Position numbers and translations under genes: made by a program. From NCBI GenBank assembly GCA_015075185.1, contig JABTUW010000008.1:62001-126000 (forward strand): DNA of 64,000 nt, in the 5' to 3' direction. Below are positions 8,547-17,326 of the stretch, in pieces. The notes under the pieces were generated by a model. That model was not told where the DNA came from and made no database searches. It worked only from the letters and a program-made list of their open reading frames with translations. Positions within the stretch are counted from its first letter, which is position 1; the number at the start of each line of letters is the position of its first letter. The DNA comes from Anaerolineales bacterium (lineage in GTDB: Bacteria; Chloroflexota; Anaerolineae; 4572-78; J111).

Positions 8547-9548
8547 ATGCCCGATATAATAGTAATAGGGGATATTAACGCAGATGTAATTCTGACTATT
8601 CCGGCCTATCCCCGGCCAGGCGGCGAGGCTGTGGCAGCGACCGTCAAGATACATACGGGCGGCTCAGCAGTTAATACGGCGGTGGCCCTGGCCAAAATGG
8701 ATATGGAGGTAGGGTTCATTGGCCGGATTGGTAAAGATGCTCTGGCTACTCAGATTTTAGTAGACTTAACAGAGGCAGGTGTAGACTGCACGCGTGTCCA
8801 AACTGATCCTAAGGTCAGTACCGGCTTAATCTTTATTGCGGTCACTGTAGACGGTGAAAGAACCATGTTCGGGGCCAGAGGGGCCAATACCTTCACCGAG
8901 GCAGCAGCTATTGACCCGGCTTACTTTCTGAATTGCCGCTGGATTCACCTCTCCGGCTATTCGTTTTTATCCTATCATCAGTATGAAACAACGCTCCTGG
9001 CTCTTGAATTGGCTAAAAATTCACCCTATACCCGCGTAAGTTTAGATATTGGGACCGAACCCGCCTTGCGTGCCCGCGATCAAATTATGGAGGTTTTACC
9101 CAAATTCGACGTGGTCTTTCCCAATGAGACAGAGCTAACAATTCTCAGTGAAGGCCGGTCTATCGAAGCAGGTTTGGATTACTTGTTAGATGGTCGAGCG
9201 AATGCAGTTGTGGCCAAGCGCGGGCGCAAAGGCAGTATCTTGGCAGTTGGCAACAAACGAGTTACCTTGCCGGCTTTCAATGTTAATGTCAGAGATAGTA
9301 CCGGGGCCGGTGACAGTTTTAATGCCGGGGTTGTGTTAGGCCGGTTAGTTGGGTTAAGTTGGGAAGCCTCGGCAGCTCTGGGCAATGCACTGGGAGGACT
9401 GGTGACTTCTCAGGAAGGCGGCGCGGCCAATTCGATCAGCCGGAGCAGTGTGGCCAGAATGATTGAAAAACATCTCTTTCAGGAAGAATGGAGTTCTGCT
9501 CGCTTTGCCCTGGAAGAGTTGGCCGCCTATTTTGAAGGAACTCTTTAG
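8547..9548 (+). CDS. PfkB-family carbohydrate/nucleoside kinase
   Basis: 333 residues of the ribokinase fold. The N-terminal GGSAVNTAVALAKM (substrate-side Gly-Gly motif) and the C-terminal PfkB signature DSTGAGDSFNAG, with catalytic Asp256, are complete. These enzymes use ATP to phosphorylate a sugar or nucleoside hydroxyl. The specific substrate cannot be read from sequence. A short C-terminal extension past the kinase fold (ARFALEELAAYFEGTL) is unusual. ATG 8547 follows CCGGAG. The gene stands alone between the kinase gene and the tRNA unit. Confidence 0.88.
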   Translation: MPDIIVIGDINADVILTIPAYPRPGGEAVAATVKIHTGGSAVNTAVALAKMDMEVGFIGRIGKDALATQILVDLTEAGVDCTRVQTDPKVSTGLIFIAVTVDGERTMFGARGANTFTEAAAIDPAYFLNCRWIHLSGYSFLSYHQYETTLLALELAKNSPYTRVSLDIGTEPALRARDQIMEVLPKFDVVFPNETELTILSEGRSIEAGLDYLLDGRANAVVAKRGRKGSILAVGNKRVTLPAFNVNVRDSTGAGDSFNAGVVLGRLVGLSWEASAALGNALGGLVTSQEGGAANSISRSSVARMIEKHLFQEEWSSARFALEELAAYFEGTL

Positions 9549-9573
9549 AAGTGGAATTTGGTTAAACTAGTAG

Positions 9574-9602
9574 TTGACACAACAGCTATATCATGCTATA
9601 AT
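9574..9602 (+). promoter_or_regulatory. Consensus sigma-70 promoter of the tRNA-RNase P unit
   Basis: A perfect TTGACA (9574-9579), a 17-nt spacer and a perfect TATAAT (9597-9602). This is the strongest promoter seen in the window, as expected for stable RNA. Transcription would start about 9609, some 47 nt before tRNA-Arg. Confidence 0.92.
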
Positions 9603-9655
9603 CGTCCCTGCTGTCGAGTGGCAGCAAGTTAACAATATAAAACTCCAGAAATTGA

Positions 9656-9728
9656 GTCTCCGTAGCTCAGTGGATAGAGCATTTGGTTGCGGACCAAAAG
9701 GCCGCAGGTTCGAATCCTGCCGGGGACG
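9656..9728 (+). tRNA. tRNA-Arg (anticodon GCG)
   Basis: A complete 73-nt cloverleaf: acceptor GTCTCCG/CGGGGAC, D-arm GCTC/GAGC, anticodon stem TTTGG/CCAAA with loop TTGCGGA, T-arm with TTCGAAT, discriminator G. The anticodon reads GCG (codons CGC/CGU), and A20 in the D-loop is an Arg identity element. CCA is not encoded. Most bacteria read this codon box with ACG (inosine) instead, so G34 is unusual. Confidence 0.95.
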
Positions 9729-9760
9729 CTAAGGAGTTGCTCCTTTAAAAATTGATCTAT

Positions 9761-10196
9761 TATGATGAGTTGCGCCGTCGCTATCCAGGTTACAAACGGG
9801 ATAGAGGAACTTCCCGACTCTCTGCCCTGAATTTATTTTCGGAGCAAGATTGCCTCACGAAACAGTAAGTGAGGGCGCCCCGCCAGGAAACGGGGTGACT
9901 ACAACCGCAACAGAAAGTAAACCAGCCCTTCGCTTAACTCAGGCTAACCCTGAGCTGCCGAAAGGTAATGGCTGAAAGGGTAGGGTAAGAGCCTACCAGC
10001 GGTTTTCGGTAACGAAACCGGCTAGGCGAGCGTGCAATCGAGAGCAAGGTGAGTGGGCCGGGCTGTTAAGTTCGGTCTCATCGCAGCAACAACGACAAAG
10101 TAGGCTAACAACCTGCAAGTTAGGCGTTGCCACCCTAAACCCAGGGTGAGACAGATGACGGCTAAAACAGAATCGGGAGTACTCAAACTCATCGTA
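9761..10196 (+). ncRNA. rnpB: RNase P RNA (bacterial class A type)
   Basis: The ends pair as helix P1: 9761-9771 with 10186-10196, 11 bp with one G-U. Inside are the class A landmarks in order: CAGAAAGTAAACC, GGCTGAAAGGG, GGTAAGAGCCTACC, GAGCAAGG, and near the 3' end CAGATGACGG...ACAGAATCGGG. The P4 5' strand (GAGGAACTTCCC) departs from the usual GAGGAAAGTCC. It is the catalytic RNA that removes 5' leaders from tRNA precursors. It lies between tRNA genes and behind their promoter, with no promoter of its own seen. Confidence 0.9.
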
Positions 10197-10214
10197 ACCA
10201 GATCATATCAATAC

Positions 10215-10286
10215 TGCGGGGTGGAGCAGAGGCAGCTCGCCAGGCTCATAACCTGGAGGTCGTGGGTTCGAGTCCCGCCCCCGCTA
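10215..10286 (+). tRNA. Initiator tRNA-fMet (anticodon CAT)
   Basis: 72 nt. The acceptor begins with a T1:T72 mismatch followed by GCGGGG/CCCCGC. The mismatch marks initiator tRNAs. The anticodon stem-loop is CCAGG-CTCATAA-CCTGG, with purine 11:pyrimidine 24 in the D-stem. Only two of the usual three G-C pairs next to the anticodon loop are present (A29:T41 replaces one). No encoded CCA. It starts 18 nt after the RNase P RNA. Confidence 0.93.
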
Positions 10287-10294
10287 CTGAAAAA

Positions 10295-10365
10295 GGATGA
10301 AATATGAAGGATGAAGGTGGAAGTACTTCTTACTCATCCTTCATCCTTCCGCCTTCATCCCTCAA
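10295..10365 (+). repeat. Simple inverted repeat between tRNA-fMet and tRNA-Trp
   Basis: Units of GGATGAA and GAAGGATGAAGG are followed, after a short centre, by CATCCTTCATCC and CTTCATCC, so the stretch folds back on itself. It resembles the short degenerate repeats at 33.1-33.3 kb and 35.3 kb. It has no coding content, and may act as a processing hairpin in the tRNA transcript. Confidence 0.6.
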
Positions 10366-10368
10366 TAA

Positions 10369-10441
<73 letters not shown>

Positions 10442-10443
10442 TT

Positions 10444-10519
<76 letters not shown>

Positions 10520-10529
10520 TTTGTTCAAC

Positions 10530-10564
10530 AAAACCCGTCCCAAATCTGGGGCGGGTTTTGTTTT
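10530..10564 (+). terminator. Terminator of the tRNA-RNase P unit
   Basis: A 12-bp stem (10530-10541 with 10548-10559), AAAACCCGTCCC with GGGGCGGGTTTT, has a 6-nt loop and runs into TTTTGTTTT. The A-rich 5' side suggests it may also work on the other strand. A second palindrome (about 10562-10592, TTGGTAAGGGC with GCTCTTACCAA) follows. Confidence 0.92.
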
Positions 10565-10632
10565 GGTAAGGGCTGAAGCTTCGCTCTTACCAATCCCTCT
10601 AAAATTGAGATCGGTTGCTGATTTCAAAAGTA

Positions 10633-10662
10633 TTGGCGATTTTTTGATGGCTCGGCTATAAT
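10633..10662 (+). promoter_or_regulatory. Probable promoter of the gene at 10707
   Basis: TTGGCG (10633-10638), an 18-nt spacer and TATAAT (10657-10662), 45 nt upstream of the start codon. Confidence 0.6.
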
Positions 10663-10706
10663 TCGGGCGGTAAATTAAAGCTTGAGCAAAGAGGAACGAT
10701 CTTTTC

Positions 10707-11633
10707 ATGACTGAAGCAAGTCAACCCAATTTCACCCCGCAGGAGTTGGACCAGTTGCAGCAAGTGCGCCTGTCGGTGCTGGCCTTCCTGAACACGATTG
10801 CGCCCCTGCCAGCGGATGAGGAGAATGACGCCCGCAATGAGCAGTTCAATCAGGTGCGGCTTGAGGCCAAGGCCCTGTTGGGGGAGCACGATTTTGACAA
10901 AAGAGTACCTAAAGCCATTACCCGCGACTTTTTGGCTGAACGATCGCAGCGAGTCATCTTGCCCCGGCTGTCGGGGATTGTCATGTTTGGGGTGATTTTA
11001 GCGTTGTTGGGGTTGGGCATCAACTCCATCATTTTGGAGGATTTGATTATCAACAGCCTGGCCTGCTTGGTGAGCAGCGGCGGCATGGCCCTGGTCATTG
11101 GCGCCTTTGTGGTCTGGGCTATTACCATGATGCGCGGGCGGTTAAGCAACCTGGGCGACCTTTATTTACGCAGCAACGCGCTCTTGTATGAAATTGAACA
11201 AGCCTTAAATATGGCCTTGCCTGGTTGGTCCGAACGCTCGACGGAAGGAGTCTCCGAAATTCCTTCGGTCGTGAACCTGGCCCTGGATTCATTACGCAAG
11301 CAGGCCGCCGACTGGCAGCAAAAGCTCCGCGATTTGGAGGAACAGCGCCTGGTGGCAGGAGCTGACATGCCTTTGGAGTTAAAACTCAACCTTGATTTTG
11401 TTCAACGCGAGTTGCAGCGAGTCAGGCAAGAGATTGACCGGCTTCAGGGGCGGACGCCAGCCAGTGGGGCCGAACCAATGGGAGCTAAAGTGGTTATTCC
11501 ACCGGGCCTGAAAGAAGTTGCAGTTGACTCAGCCTCGTTCAGAAGAGCCAAGTCGGTGACAATGGATATGCCGGTTGGCCGGCCTGAGGAGACTCACCCG
11601 CCGGAAACTGAAGAAACTGGAGACGCGGCTTAA
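10707..11633 (+). CDS. Two-helix membrane protein with coiled coil, function unknown
   Basis: 308 residues; I do not recognise a family. A soluble N-terminal part (1-85) is followed by two hydrophobic helices (about 88-109 and 118-142), then a long charged, largely helical C-terminal part. That part has heptad-like stretches (about 190-260, with DWQQKLRDLEEQR and ELQRVRQEIDRLQG) and an acidic Pro/Glu-rich tail. This suggests a membrane-anchored scaffold or sensor. ATG 10707 follows AAAGAGGAACG and has its own promoter. Its stop overlaps the convergent sugar transferase gene by 4 nt. Confidence 0.75.
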   Translation: MTEASQPNFTPQELDQLQQVRLSVLAFLNTIAPLPADEENDARNEQFNQVRLEAKALLGEHDFDKRVPKAITRDFLAERSQRVILPRLSGIVMFGVILALLGLGINSIILEDLIINSLACLVSSGGMALVIGAFVVWAITMMRGRLSNLGDLYLRSNALLYEIEQALNMALPGWSERSTEGVSEIPSVVNLALDSLRKQAADWQQKLRDLEEQRLVAGADMPLELKLNLDFVQRELQRVRQEIDRLQGRTPASGAEPMGAKVVIPPGLKEVAVDSASFRRAKSVTMDMPVGRPEETHPPETEETGDAA

Positions 11634-13075
11634 TAAGCCCCATTTCCAAAAATCACGCGGGGAATTGTCTGTAACAAAATCTTGGTATCAAGGCCAAGCG
11701 ACCAGTTTTCGATGTAATAGATGTCGAGCAGGGCGGTTTCGTCAAAAGATAGCTGAGAACGGCCGCTGATTTGCGACAGACCCGTGAGACCTGGCGCGAC
11801 TTCCAGGCGGCGTTTGTGCCACTCCTGGTACTGCTTGACTTCGGCAGGTAGGGGCGGGCGCGGGCCAATCAGGCTCATCTCCCCTCGGAGGACATTATAG
11901 AGCTGGGGCAACTCATCCAGGCTGAATTTGCGCAGCAATTTGCCCACGTGAGTCATACGTGGATCGTCTCTAATTTTAAACAGGGGTCCGTCGGCCTCGT
12001 TAAGCTCCTGCAGGGCTTCCTGCTGCTCTTCAGCCCCCTCAACCATCGAGCGGAATTTGTAAACCGTAAAGCACCGGCCATTGCGGCCAACCCGTTCTTG
12101 CCGGAACAGCACCGGTCCCGGCGACTCCAGTTTAATCATTAGCGCCAGCAGCGCCATGAGCGGCGCGCCGCTAACCAGCGCCAAGCAAGCAAAGACCAGA
12201 TCAATACTCCGTTTGACCACCTGATTGAGGCCGCTGATGCTGACCTCTTTGACCCCAATCATCGGCACCCCGGCAATGTCCTCGACCTGCATGCGGCTGA
12301 TGGTCATCTGAAATAGGTCGGGTACAATCCGGGTCCGGATACCGCCGCGTTCGCAGAGGGTCATGATGCTAACAATCTTACGGTGATACTGCCAGGGCAG
12401 GGTGATAATAACCTCGTCAATAGCTTGCTCGCGCAGAACATCGGGCAGGTTATCCAGGCCGCCGAGGGCCTTGAAGCGGCCAATATCGGTTTCACCCTTG
12501 AGGGGATTGTCATCCAAAAAGCCGATGATGTTGAAACCACACTCAGGATTGGCCACTACTGCCCGCATGACCGTGCGCGCCACCTCGCCCGCACCAACAA
12601 TTAAGACCCGTTCCGAGCCGATGCCCCGCCGACGCAGGTAGCGCAGCAGACTCACCTTGATCAAGCGGCTCAGGCCCACTAATATCACCACAAAGATACC
12701 GGCATAAATAAAAATGGCGCGGGAATAAAAGGCCGCCTGGTAGAGAAAGATAAAGACAATCATGATGATGGTGCCGGTGGCGGTACCATTGATAATCGCG
12801 TAAAATTCGTCAAACCAGGAAATCTGGCGGCGCAGCCGGTAGGCCCCATGCTGCCGGTACACCAGAATCAGCAGCAGCGTAAACAAACCGGCAAAGGGCC
12901 AGTAGACCTGATAAGGGACGTCAAAGGCCGGGTCTACTGCCCGGAAGAGTTGCAGCCGGTAGCGTACCCAATAGGCCAGGCCAAAGGCGATATTGATCAG
13001 AATCACATCAATGAGCACCCAGGCCAGGGCAGCAGCTCTTTGGTTGCTAAAAAAAATCGTCGCTAGGCGTTTCAC
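11630..13075 (-). CDS. Polyprenyl-phosphate sugar phosphotransferase (exopolysaccharide initiation)
   Basis: 481 residues from a GTG start. Four to five N-terminal membrane helices (about 1-120) are followed by a Rossmann-like CoA-binding-type domain (VLIVGAGEVARTVMRAV). The C-terminal bacterial sugar transferase domain has KRSIDLVFACLALVSGAPLM, ESPGPVLFRQERVGRNGRCF, FRSM, SLDELPQLYNVLRGEMSLIG and PRPPLPAEV. This is the WbaP/WcaJ/PssY architecture, which loads a sugar-1-phosphate onto undecaprenyl phosphate to start polymer synthesis. The sugar cannot be told. It lies after a glycosyltransferase gene on the same strand, with an 88-nt gap. Confidence 0.92.
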   Translation of the reverse strand: MKRLATIFFSNQRAAALAWVLIDVILINIAFGLAYWVRYRLQLFRAVDPAFDVPYQVYWPFAGLFTLLLILVYRQHGAYRLRRQISWFDEFYAIINGTATGTIIMIVFIFLYQAAFYSRAIFIYAGIFVVILVGLSRLIKVSLLRYLRRRGIGSERVLIVGAGEVARTVMRAVVANPECGFNIIGFLDDNPLKGETDIGRFKALGGLDNLPDVLREQAIDEVIITLPWQYHRKIVSIMTLCERGGIRTRIVPDLFQMTISRMQVEDIAGVPMIGVKEVSISGLNQVVKRSIDLVFACLALVSGAPLMALLALMIKLESPGPVLFRQERVGRNGRCFTVYKFRSMVEGAEEQQEALQELNEADGPLFKIRDDPRMTHVGKLLRKFSLDELPQLYNVLRGEMSLIGPRPPLPAEVKQYQEWHKRRLEVAPGLTGLSQISGRSQLSFDETALLDIYYIENWSLGLDTKILLQTIPRVIFGNGAY

Positions 13076-13163
13076 GAAAGTATAATCCAGGAAATGGGAC
13101 TTAAGGGAGCTCGAAGGAACTGAAAGGTTTCAAGAGATCTTCCCTCAAATCGGATGAATTCCT

Positions 13164-14318
13164 TCAGTTCCCTGCTCTTGAAAGAGCTTTTCTATAAACA
13201 GCCACCGTCTCTTGGGCTGTCTTGTCCCAACGAAAGCCGGCGGCACGATCCAGACCTTGCTGGGCCATACCCGCCCGGAGATCACGATCGGCCATGATGT
13301 GACGCATCGCTTCAGCCAGAGCCTCGCTATCGGCTGGATTGACCAGACAGGCCGCTCCGTCCGTGCCGGTCACCTCTGGTAACGAGGAAGCTGTACTGGT
13401 AATTACCGGCGTACCGCAGGCCATTGCTTCCAGTACCGGGAGGCCAAAGCCCTCAAAATGAGAGGGATAAACAAAGAGTGAAGCCGCATTATACCACAAG
13501 GGTAGTTCACTTTGCGGCACATAGTTGGCAAAGCGTACAGTATCCGTCAAGTTGAGCGATTCGACCAGGCTAAAGATGTGGCGATAGTACCAGCCTTTGC
13601 CTCCGGCAATGATCAGCGGCGGCGCACTCGGCTCCTGTTCCCGCCATAAGGCATAGGCCCGAATAAGGCCATCCATATTTTTGCGCGGCTCCAGGGTGCC
13701 CAAAAATAAGACAAAAGTGTCGGGCAAGCCCCGCGCTGCCTTAAAGGCAGCAATTTCGGCGGCGGGCAGGGGGCGAAACTGTTCGTCCGCACCGCAGTAA
13801 ATGGTGTGGACTCGCTCCGGCGGCGCACCCAGCAAATTGATCACATCCTGCCGCGTGCTCTCTGAAATGGCGATGACCGCCCTGGCCCGTTTGACCGAGT
13901 TGGCCGTAAATTGTCGCAGGTACCAGCGATTGAAAGGACGAAACGCCTCGGGGTAGCGCAAGAAGCTGAGGTCATACACGGTGACGACGAAGGGACAGGG
14001 CGCAGCCAGGGGTGCGACAAAAGCCAGGGCGTGCAGTAGGTCCACCCCGGCCTGGCGCAGCGCCAGCGGCTGGATGAATTGTTCCCACAGAATCCTGACC
14101 GCCGGGTGTTGGGTCGGCAGGCGGCTCAGATGCAGCGCCAGCGCCGGCTCTTGAAATGCCCGGTCGCTCAAAAAGGCGCTATAACAAAAATCTGGCGACA
14201 TCCGGGCCAGATTCTTGAGCAGATTGAAGATATACCAGCTTATCCCGGCGCCCCGGTACGATTGGCTCAGCGATAACAGGTGCGCATTCAGCCCGATATG
14301 GATGGGTCGGCCCTTCAT
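13164..14318 (-). CDS. GT4-family glycosyltransferase
   Basis: 384 residues with the GT-B double Rossmann fold. The N-terminal half includes GAGISWYIFNLLKNL, and the C-terminal half has LFLGTLEPRKNMDGLIRAY and the donor-binding motif PSHFEGFGLPVLEAMACGTPVI (E-x7-E type). This is the mannosyl/galactosyl transferase branch common in exopolysaccharide clusters. It precedes the polyprenyl sugar transferase, so both likely build one surface glycan. The 88-nt spacer between them holds GGAACTGAAAGG and CCTTCAGTTCC, an imperfect inverted repeat. Confidence 0.9.
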   Translation of the reverse strand: MKGRPIHIGLNAHLLSLSQSYRGAGISWYIFNLLKNLARMSPDFCYSAFLSDRAFQEPALALHLSRLPTQHPAVRILWEQFIQPLALRQAGVDLLHALAFVAPLAAPCPFVVTVYDLSFLRYPEAFRPFNRWYLRQFTANSVKRARAVIAISESTRQDVINLLGAPPERVHTIYCGADEQFRPLPAAEIAAFKAARGLPDTFVLFLGTLEPRKNMDGLIRAYALWREQEPSAPPLIIAGGKGWYYRHIFSLVESLNLTDTVRFANYVPQSELPLWYNAASLFVYPSHFEGFGLPVLEAMACGTPVITSTASSLPEVTGTDGAACLVNPADSEALAEAMRHIMADRDLRAGMAQQGLDRAAGFRWDKTAQETVAVYRKALSRAGN

Positions 14319-14394
14319 TGGCCGTATTATAACACAAGGTTTGAAGGGTGTTTAATTGAGGGTGGGGAAATGTTCGACACGGATTTTGACACGG

Positions 14395-14598
14395 ATGCAC
14401 ACGGCTTTGGTTAAAAACAAAAGATTGATTATACTCATTCAACAATTTATTGCCCGGCACGGGGCTAAAAACGTAGTCATTACCGATGGCGTCATCGGCT
14501 GCCCGCATGAAGAAGGAATTGATTTCCCGGAAGGCGAGGATTGTCCTTTCTGCCCGTTTTGGAAAGGCAAGCAGGGAAGCGCAGCGTATAGGAGGTAA
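14395..14598 (+). CDS. Small Cys-rich protein translationally coupled to the SWIM protein
   Basis: 67 residues from ATG 14395 (an upstream TTG at 14356 would give 80; no clear ribosome site for either). Two parts are visible: a basic helical N-terminus, and a compact C-terminus with GCPHEEGIDFPEGEDCPFCP, where C-P-H...C-x2-C could bind zinc. The last codons (AGG AGG TAA) form the ribosome site of the next gene, which starts 2 nt after the stop, so the two are coupled. The function is unknown. Proline/Cys patterning makes chance unlikely, but this remains a judgement. Confidence 0.6.
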   Translation: MHTALVKNKRLIILIQQFIARHGAKNVVITDGVIGCPHEEGIDFPEGEDCPFCPFWKGKQGSAAYRR

Positions 14599-14600
14599 AA

Positions 14601-16376
14601 ATGCCCATAACCGAAGCCCAAATCCGCAGCCTGGCCTCGGCGGAGTCCTTTAGCCGGGGTCGAGATTATTATGAGGGCGGTGCAGTGGTTGACTTGCAGC
14701 AGCGGGACGATACCCTGCTGGCTCAAGTGGAGGGGAGCAGCTACGAACCTTACGAAGTAACCATAGAGTTAGAAAATGGCGAACTGGTTGACGCCGAGTG
14801 TACCTGTCCCTATGATTGGGGCGGCTTCTGCAAGCACATTGTTGCCGTTTTGTTCAGTTTTATGCGCCAGCCCGACCGGGTAACTCAGCGGCCTGCTGTG
14901 GATGAATTGCTGGCTGATTTGGGACAAGATCAATTGCGGGCGTTGCTGACCCAACTCCTGTCGGAGCAGCCGCGTCTGCTGGATTGGGTTGAGGCCCAAC
15001 TGGCGCTCAAAAAGGAGCCGGTAACGAAAAAAGCGAGCAGCGCCCCTCGCCAGCGCCAAACCCCGATTGACCCCACTCCTTTCCGGCGGCAGGCCAACAC
15101 TATTTTAGGCAGCCTGGGGGGCATGCGCGCCTCTGAAGCCTACTGGCACATTGGCGGTATCGCGCAGCAAATGAGCGAATTGTTCCATCAAACTCAACCC
15201 TTTATCGAGGCCGGCGATGGCCGGAATGCTCTGCTCATCCTGGAGGCCGTAGCCGAACCCTATGTGGATCGCTGGTTTGAATTTGACGACGAGGGCGAAT
15301 TGAGCGGTCTCTTTGCCGAGGTTGGCTCGCTCTTTGCCGAGGCGATTCTCAGCGCCGACCTGTCCCGCGAAGAGCGCAAGGCTTTAGCGAAAAAGTTGAC
15401 GCGGTGGCAGGGTGAAGTTGAAGAGTATGGGGTTGATGAAGGGTTTGACGTGGCCATTGCCGCCGCCGAGCAGGGCTGGGATTATCCGCCTTTGCAAAAA
15501 GTGCTGCAAGGGCAGATTACCGACAAAGGCGCGTGGGAGAAAGAAGCGCCCTGGTATGCCGACGACTTAGCTCTGGCCCGGCTGAAGGTGTTGGAGCGCC
15601 AGGGTCGGACCAGCGAGTACCTCCATCTGGCCGAGGCCGAAGGCCAAACCGCCCTGTATCTGACAATGCTGGTCAAACTGGGGCGCGGCGAGGAAGCGGT
15701 TGCCTATGCCAACCAATACATGACCACCGCCGAGGAAGCATTAGCCCTGGCCCAGGCTCTGCGGGAGCACAAGCAGCCGGTTGACGCTCTCAGGATAGCC
15801 GAGCAGGGGTTGTCGCTGCATGGTGAACCTTTGCCTCTGGCCCGTTGGCTGCGTGACTTTGCGGCACAGATGTTCCAGCCGGATCTTGCCTTACAAGCGG
15901 CCAGAGCTGCCTTTGTCCGCTCGCCCTCGCTGGCCGAGTTCCTGGCAGCCGAAGCCGTAGCCGGTCAGGATTGGCCCGCCATTAAAGTTGAACTGCTTGC
16001 GCAACTTGCTGCGACAGCTTATGCCGGTAACAAAATTGACATCTATCTGCACGAAGGTATGGTTGATGAGGCCGTTAAGGCGGTTGATCAAGCTTCTTAC
16101 GTGGGCTATGAGGCCCTGGAACGGGTGGTGGATGCGGCTACACAAAGCCATCCCGATTGGGCCATTCGCCAGTGCCGCAAGCAAGCCGAGGAGATCATGG
16201 ATGGTGGAAAGTCACAATATTACCATCATGCCATTCGCTGGCTGGAAAAGGCCCGCCAGGCTTACCTGGCCGCCGGTCAAACTCAGGATTGGCGCTCGTA
16301 TCTGGAGAGCCTGATCAATAAACACGCCCGCAAATATTCACTCCGTCCCCAACTTGAAGCTCTGAGGAAACGTTAA
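14601..16376 (+). CDS. SWIM zinc-finger protein
   Basis: 591 residues. The N-terminus (1-95) carries the SWIM motif CTCPYDWGGFCKHIVAVL (C-x-C-x7-C-x-H), a zinc finger linked to DNA binding or protein interaction. The remaining roughly 450 residues are alpha-helical with TPR-like repeats (LALARLKVLERQGRTSEYLH, ALREHKQPVDALRIAEQG). Proteins of this build occur near SNF2 helicases and MoxR/vWA genes in other bacteria; none is nearby. ATG 14601 uses the AGGAGG that ends the upstream small gene. Confidence 0.88.
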   Translation: MPITEAQIRSLASAESFSRGRDYYEGGAVVDLQQRDDTLLAQVEGSSYEPYEVTIELENGELVDAECTCPYDWGGFCKHIVAVLFSFMRQPDRVTQRPAVDELLADLGQDQLRALLTQLLSEQPRLLDWVEAQLALKKEPVTKKASSAPRQRQTPIDPTPFRRQANTILGSLGGMRASEAYWHIGGIAQQMSELFHQTQPFIEAGDGRNALLILEAVAEPYVDRWFEFDDEGELSGLFAEVGSLFAEAILSADLSREERKALAKKLTRWQGEVEEYGVDEGFDVAIAAAEQGWDYPPLQKVLQGQITDKGAWEKEAPWYADDLALARLKVLERQGRTSEYLHLAEAEGQTALYLTMLVKLGRGEEAVAYANQYMTTAEEALALAQALREHKQPVDALRIAEQGLSLHGEPLPLARWLRDFAAQMFQPDLALQAARAAFVRSPSLAEFLAAEAVAGQDWPAIKVELLAQLAATAYAGNKIDIYLHEGMVDEAVKAVDQASYVGYEALERVVDAATQSHPDWAIRQCRKQAEEIMDGGKSQYYHHAIRWLEKARQAYLAAGQTQDWRSYLESLINKHARKYSLRPQLEALRKR

Positions 16377-16406
16377 ACGTTCAAACGTCTAACGTAATAA
16401 CGCAAC

Positions 16407-16493
16407 ATGGCCCCTTTTAACACTCACTTTCTGGCTGCTGGAAAAATCTGGCCGGCGCTGACCGGCCCCTGGCAGCCCTGTTATGGGCAATTT
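16407..16493 (+). pseudogene. 5' fragment of a phospholipase-C-like gene (paralogue of 28549-29316)
   Basis: Starting at ATG 16407 the reading frame gives MAPFNTHFLAAGKIWPALTG and continues to GQF, matching the first 29 codons of the intact gene at 28549. Over 87 nt I count about 10 mismatches (roughly 88% identity). Homology then stops, the frame ends at 16520, and the convergent methyltransferase gene ends at 16505. It is a truncated relic in the same orientation as the full copy 12 kb away, and may mark the left edge of an insertion or rearrangement. Confidence 0.85.
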
Positions 16494-16504
16494 TACCTTA
16501 CCTG

Positions 16505-17326
16505 TCACTTTGGTAGGTAGACTTGCCATAGCAGTCGCTGATGCCGTAGGACAATCCCCTGTGACGTACCATATTTGTTGACGATTTTCGTAAGTTGTGG
16601 CTCGATGGCTTGATACTCAGACCCCTCAGCAGTCTGAGAGCCACCTAGACGAACATACAGTTCGTAGGGGGTGCGCAGAAACTCTGGGACATCAAGCCAC
16701 CACAAGCTGTAATCAGAGATGCCGGCTGTACGCAATGGGTCAATCACCCAGCCCGTCACTTCGTCAAATGATCGTGCCATAAACGCCTGCCGGTACGGTT
16801 CTGGTAGCTGGTCACACCAGATCGGTGCAGGGGTATTTCCACCGGGATGCAAGCCCACGATGACCGCCCCCCGGCGAGCAACCCGGATAGCTTCATCCAG
16901 GTACCGCCGCAGAATCGGGCCGCGGCGGTTGACGAAGAGGTCAATGCTATTGTTCGCGGGCGGGATACCCGCAAAGACGCGATCTTCATCCTCAACTCCG
17001 GCTAAATTCACCTGGTAGAACTGGACATTCGCTACGTTCTGCTCGGCGGTGAGTTCCCTGGCTAGCTCAAGATAGCCGGGTTCGCGCTCGATGCCCACGA
17101 TGGTGCGACAGCGAGCCGCCAGGATGAGGGTGAGTTCGCCATGGCCGCAGCCGAGATCAAGTACATCGCAGTCTGGGCGGAGAAATTGCTCGACCAGGGC
17201 AATGAACGCATCTTCGCCATTGCCAGCCACGACTGAAGACTGCCAACGATGAGCGAATCCCCGCGCGGCGATCCTTGGATCTCGCAGCCAGCTATCCATA
17301 TCGTGCGCTCGTGTATATTTCGGCAT
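16505..17326 (-). CDS. Class I SAM-dependent methyltransferase
   Basis: 273 residues. The Rossmann SAM site is clear: motif I VLDLGCGHGELTLILAARC, acidic residue of motif II in IVGIEREPGYLELA, and VQFYQVNLAGVED. The C-terminal part resembles small-molecule methyltransferases of the UbiE/Methyltransf_11/25 group. The substrate is unknown. Its ATG overlaps the stop of the 53-residue gene upstream (TAATG), and the GGAGG inside that gene is its ribosome site, so translation is coupled. Confidence 0.85.
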   Translation of the reverse strand: MPKYTRAHDMDSWLRDPRIAARGFAHRWQSSVVAGNGEDAFIALVEQFLRPDCDVLDLGCGHGELTLILAARCRTIVGIEREPGYLELARELTAEQNVANVQFYQVNLAGVEDEDRVFAGIPPANNSIDLFVNRRGPILRRYLDEAIRVARRGAVIVGLHPGGNTPAPIWCDQLPEPYRQAFMARSFDEVTGWVIDPLRTAGISDYSLWWLDVPEFLRTPYELYVRLGGSQTAEGSEYQAIEPQLTKIVNKYGTSQGIVLRHQRLLWQVYLPK

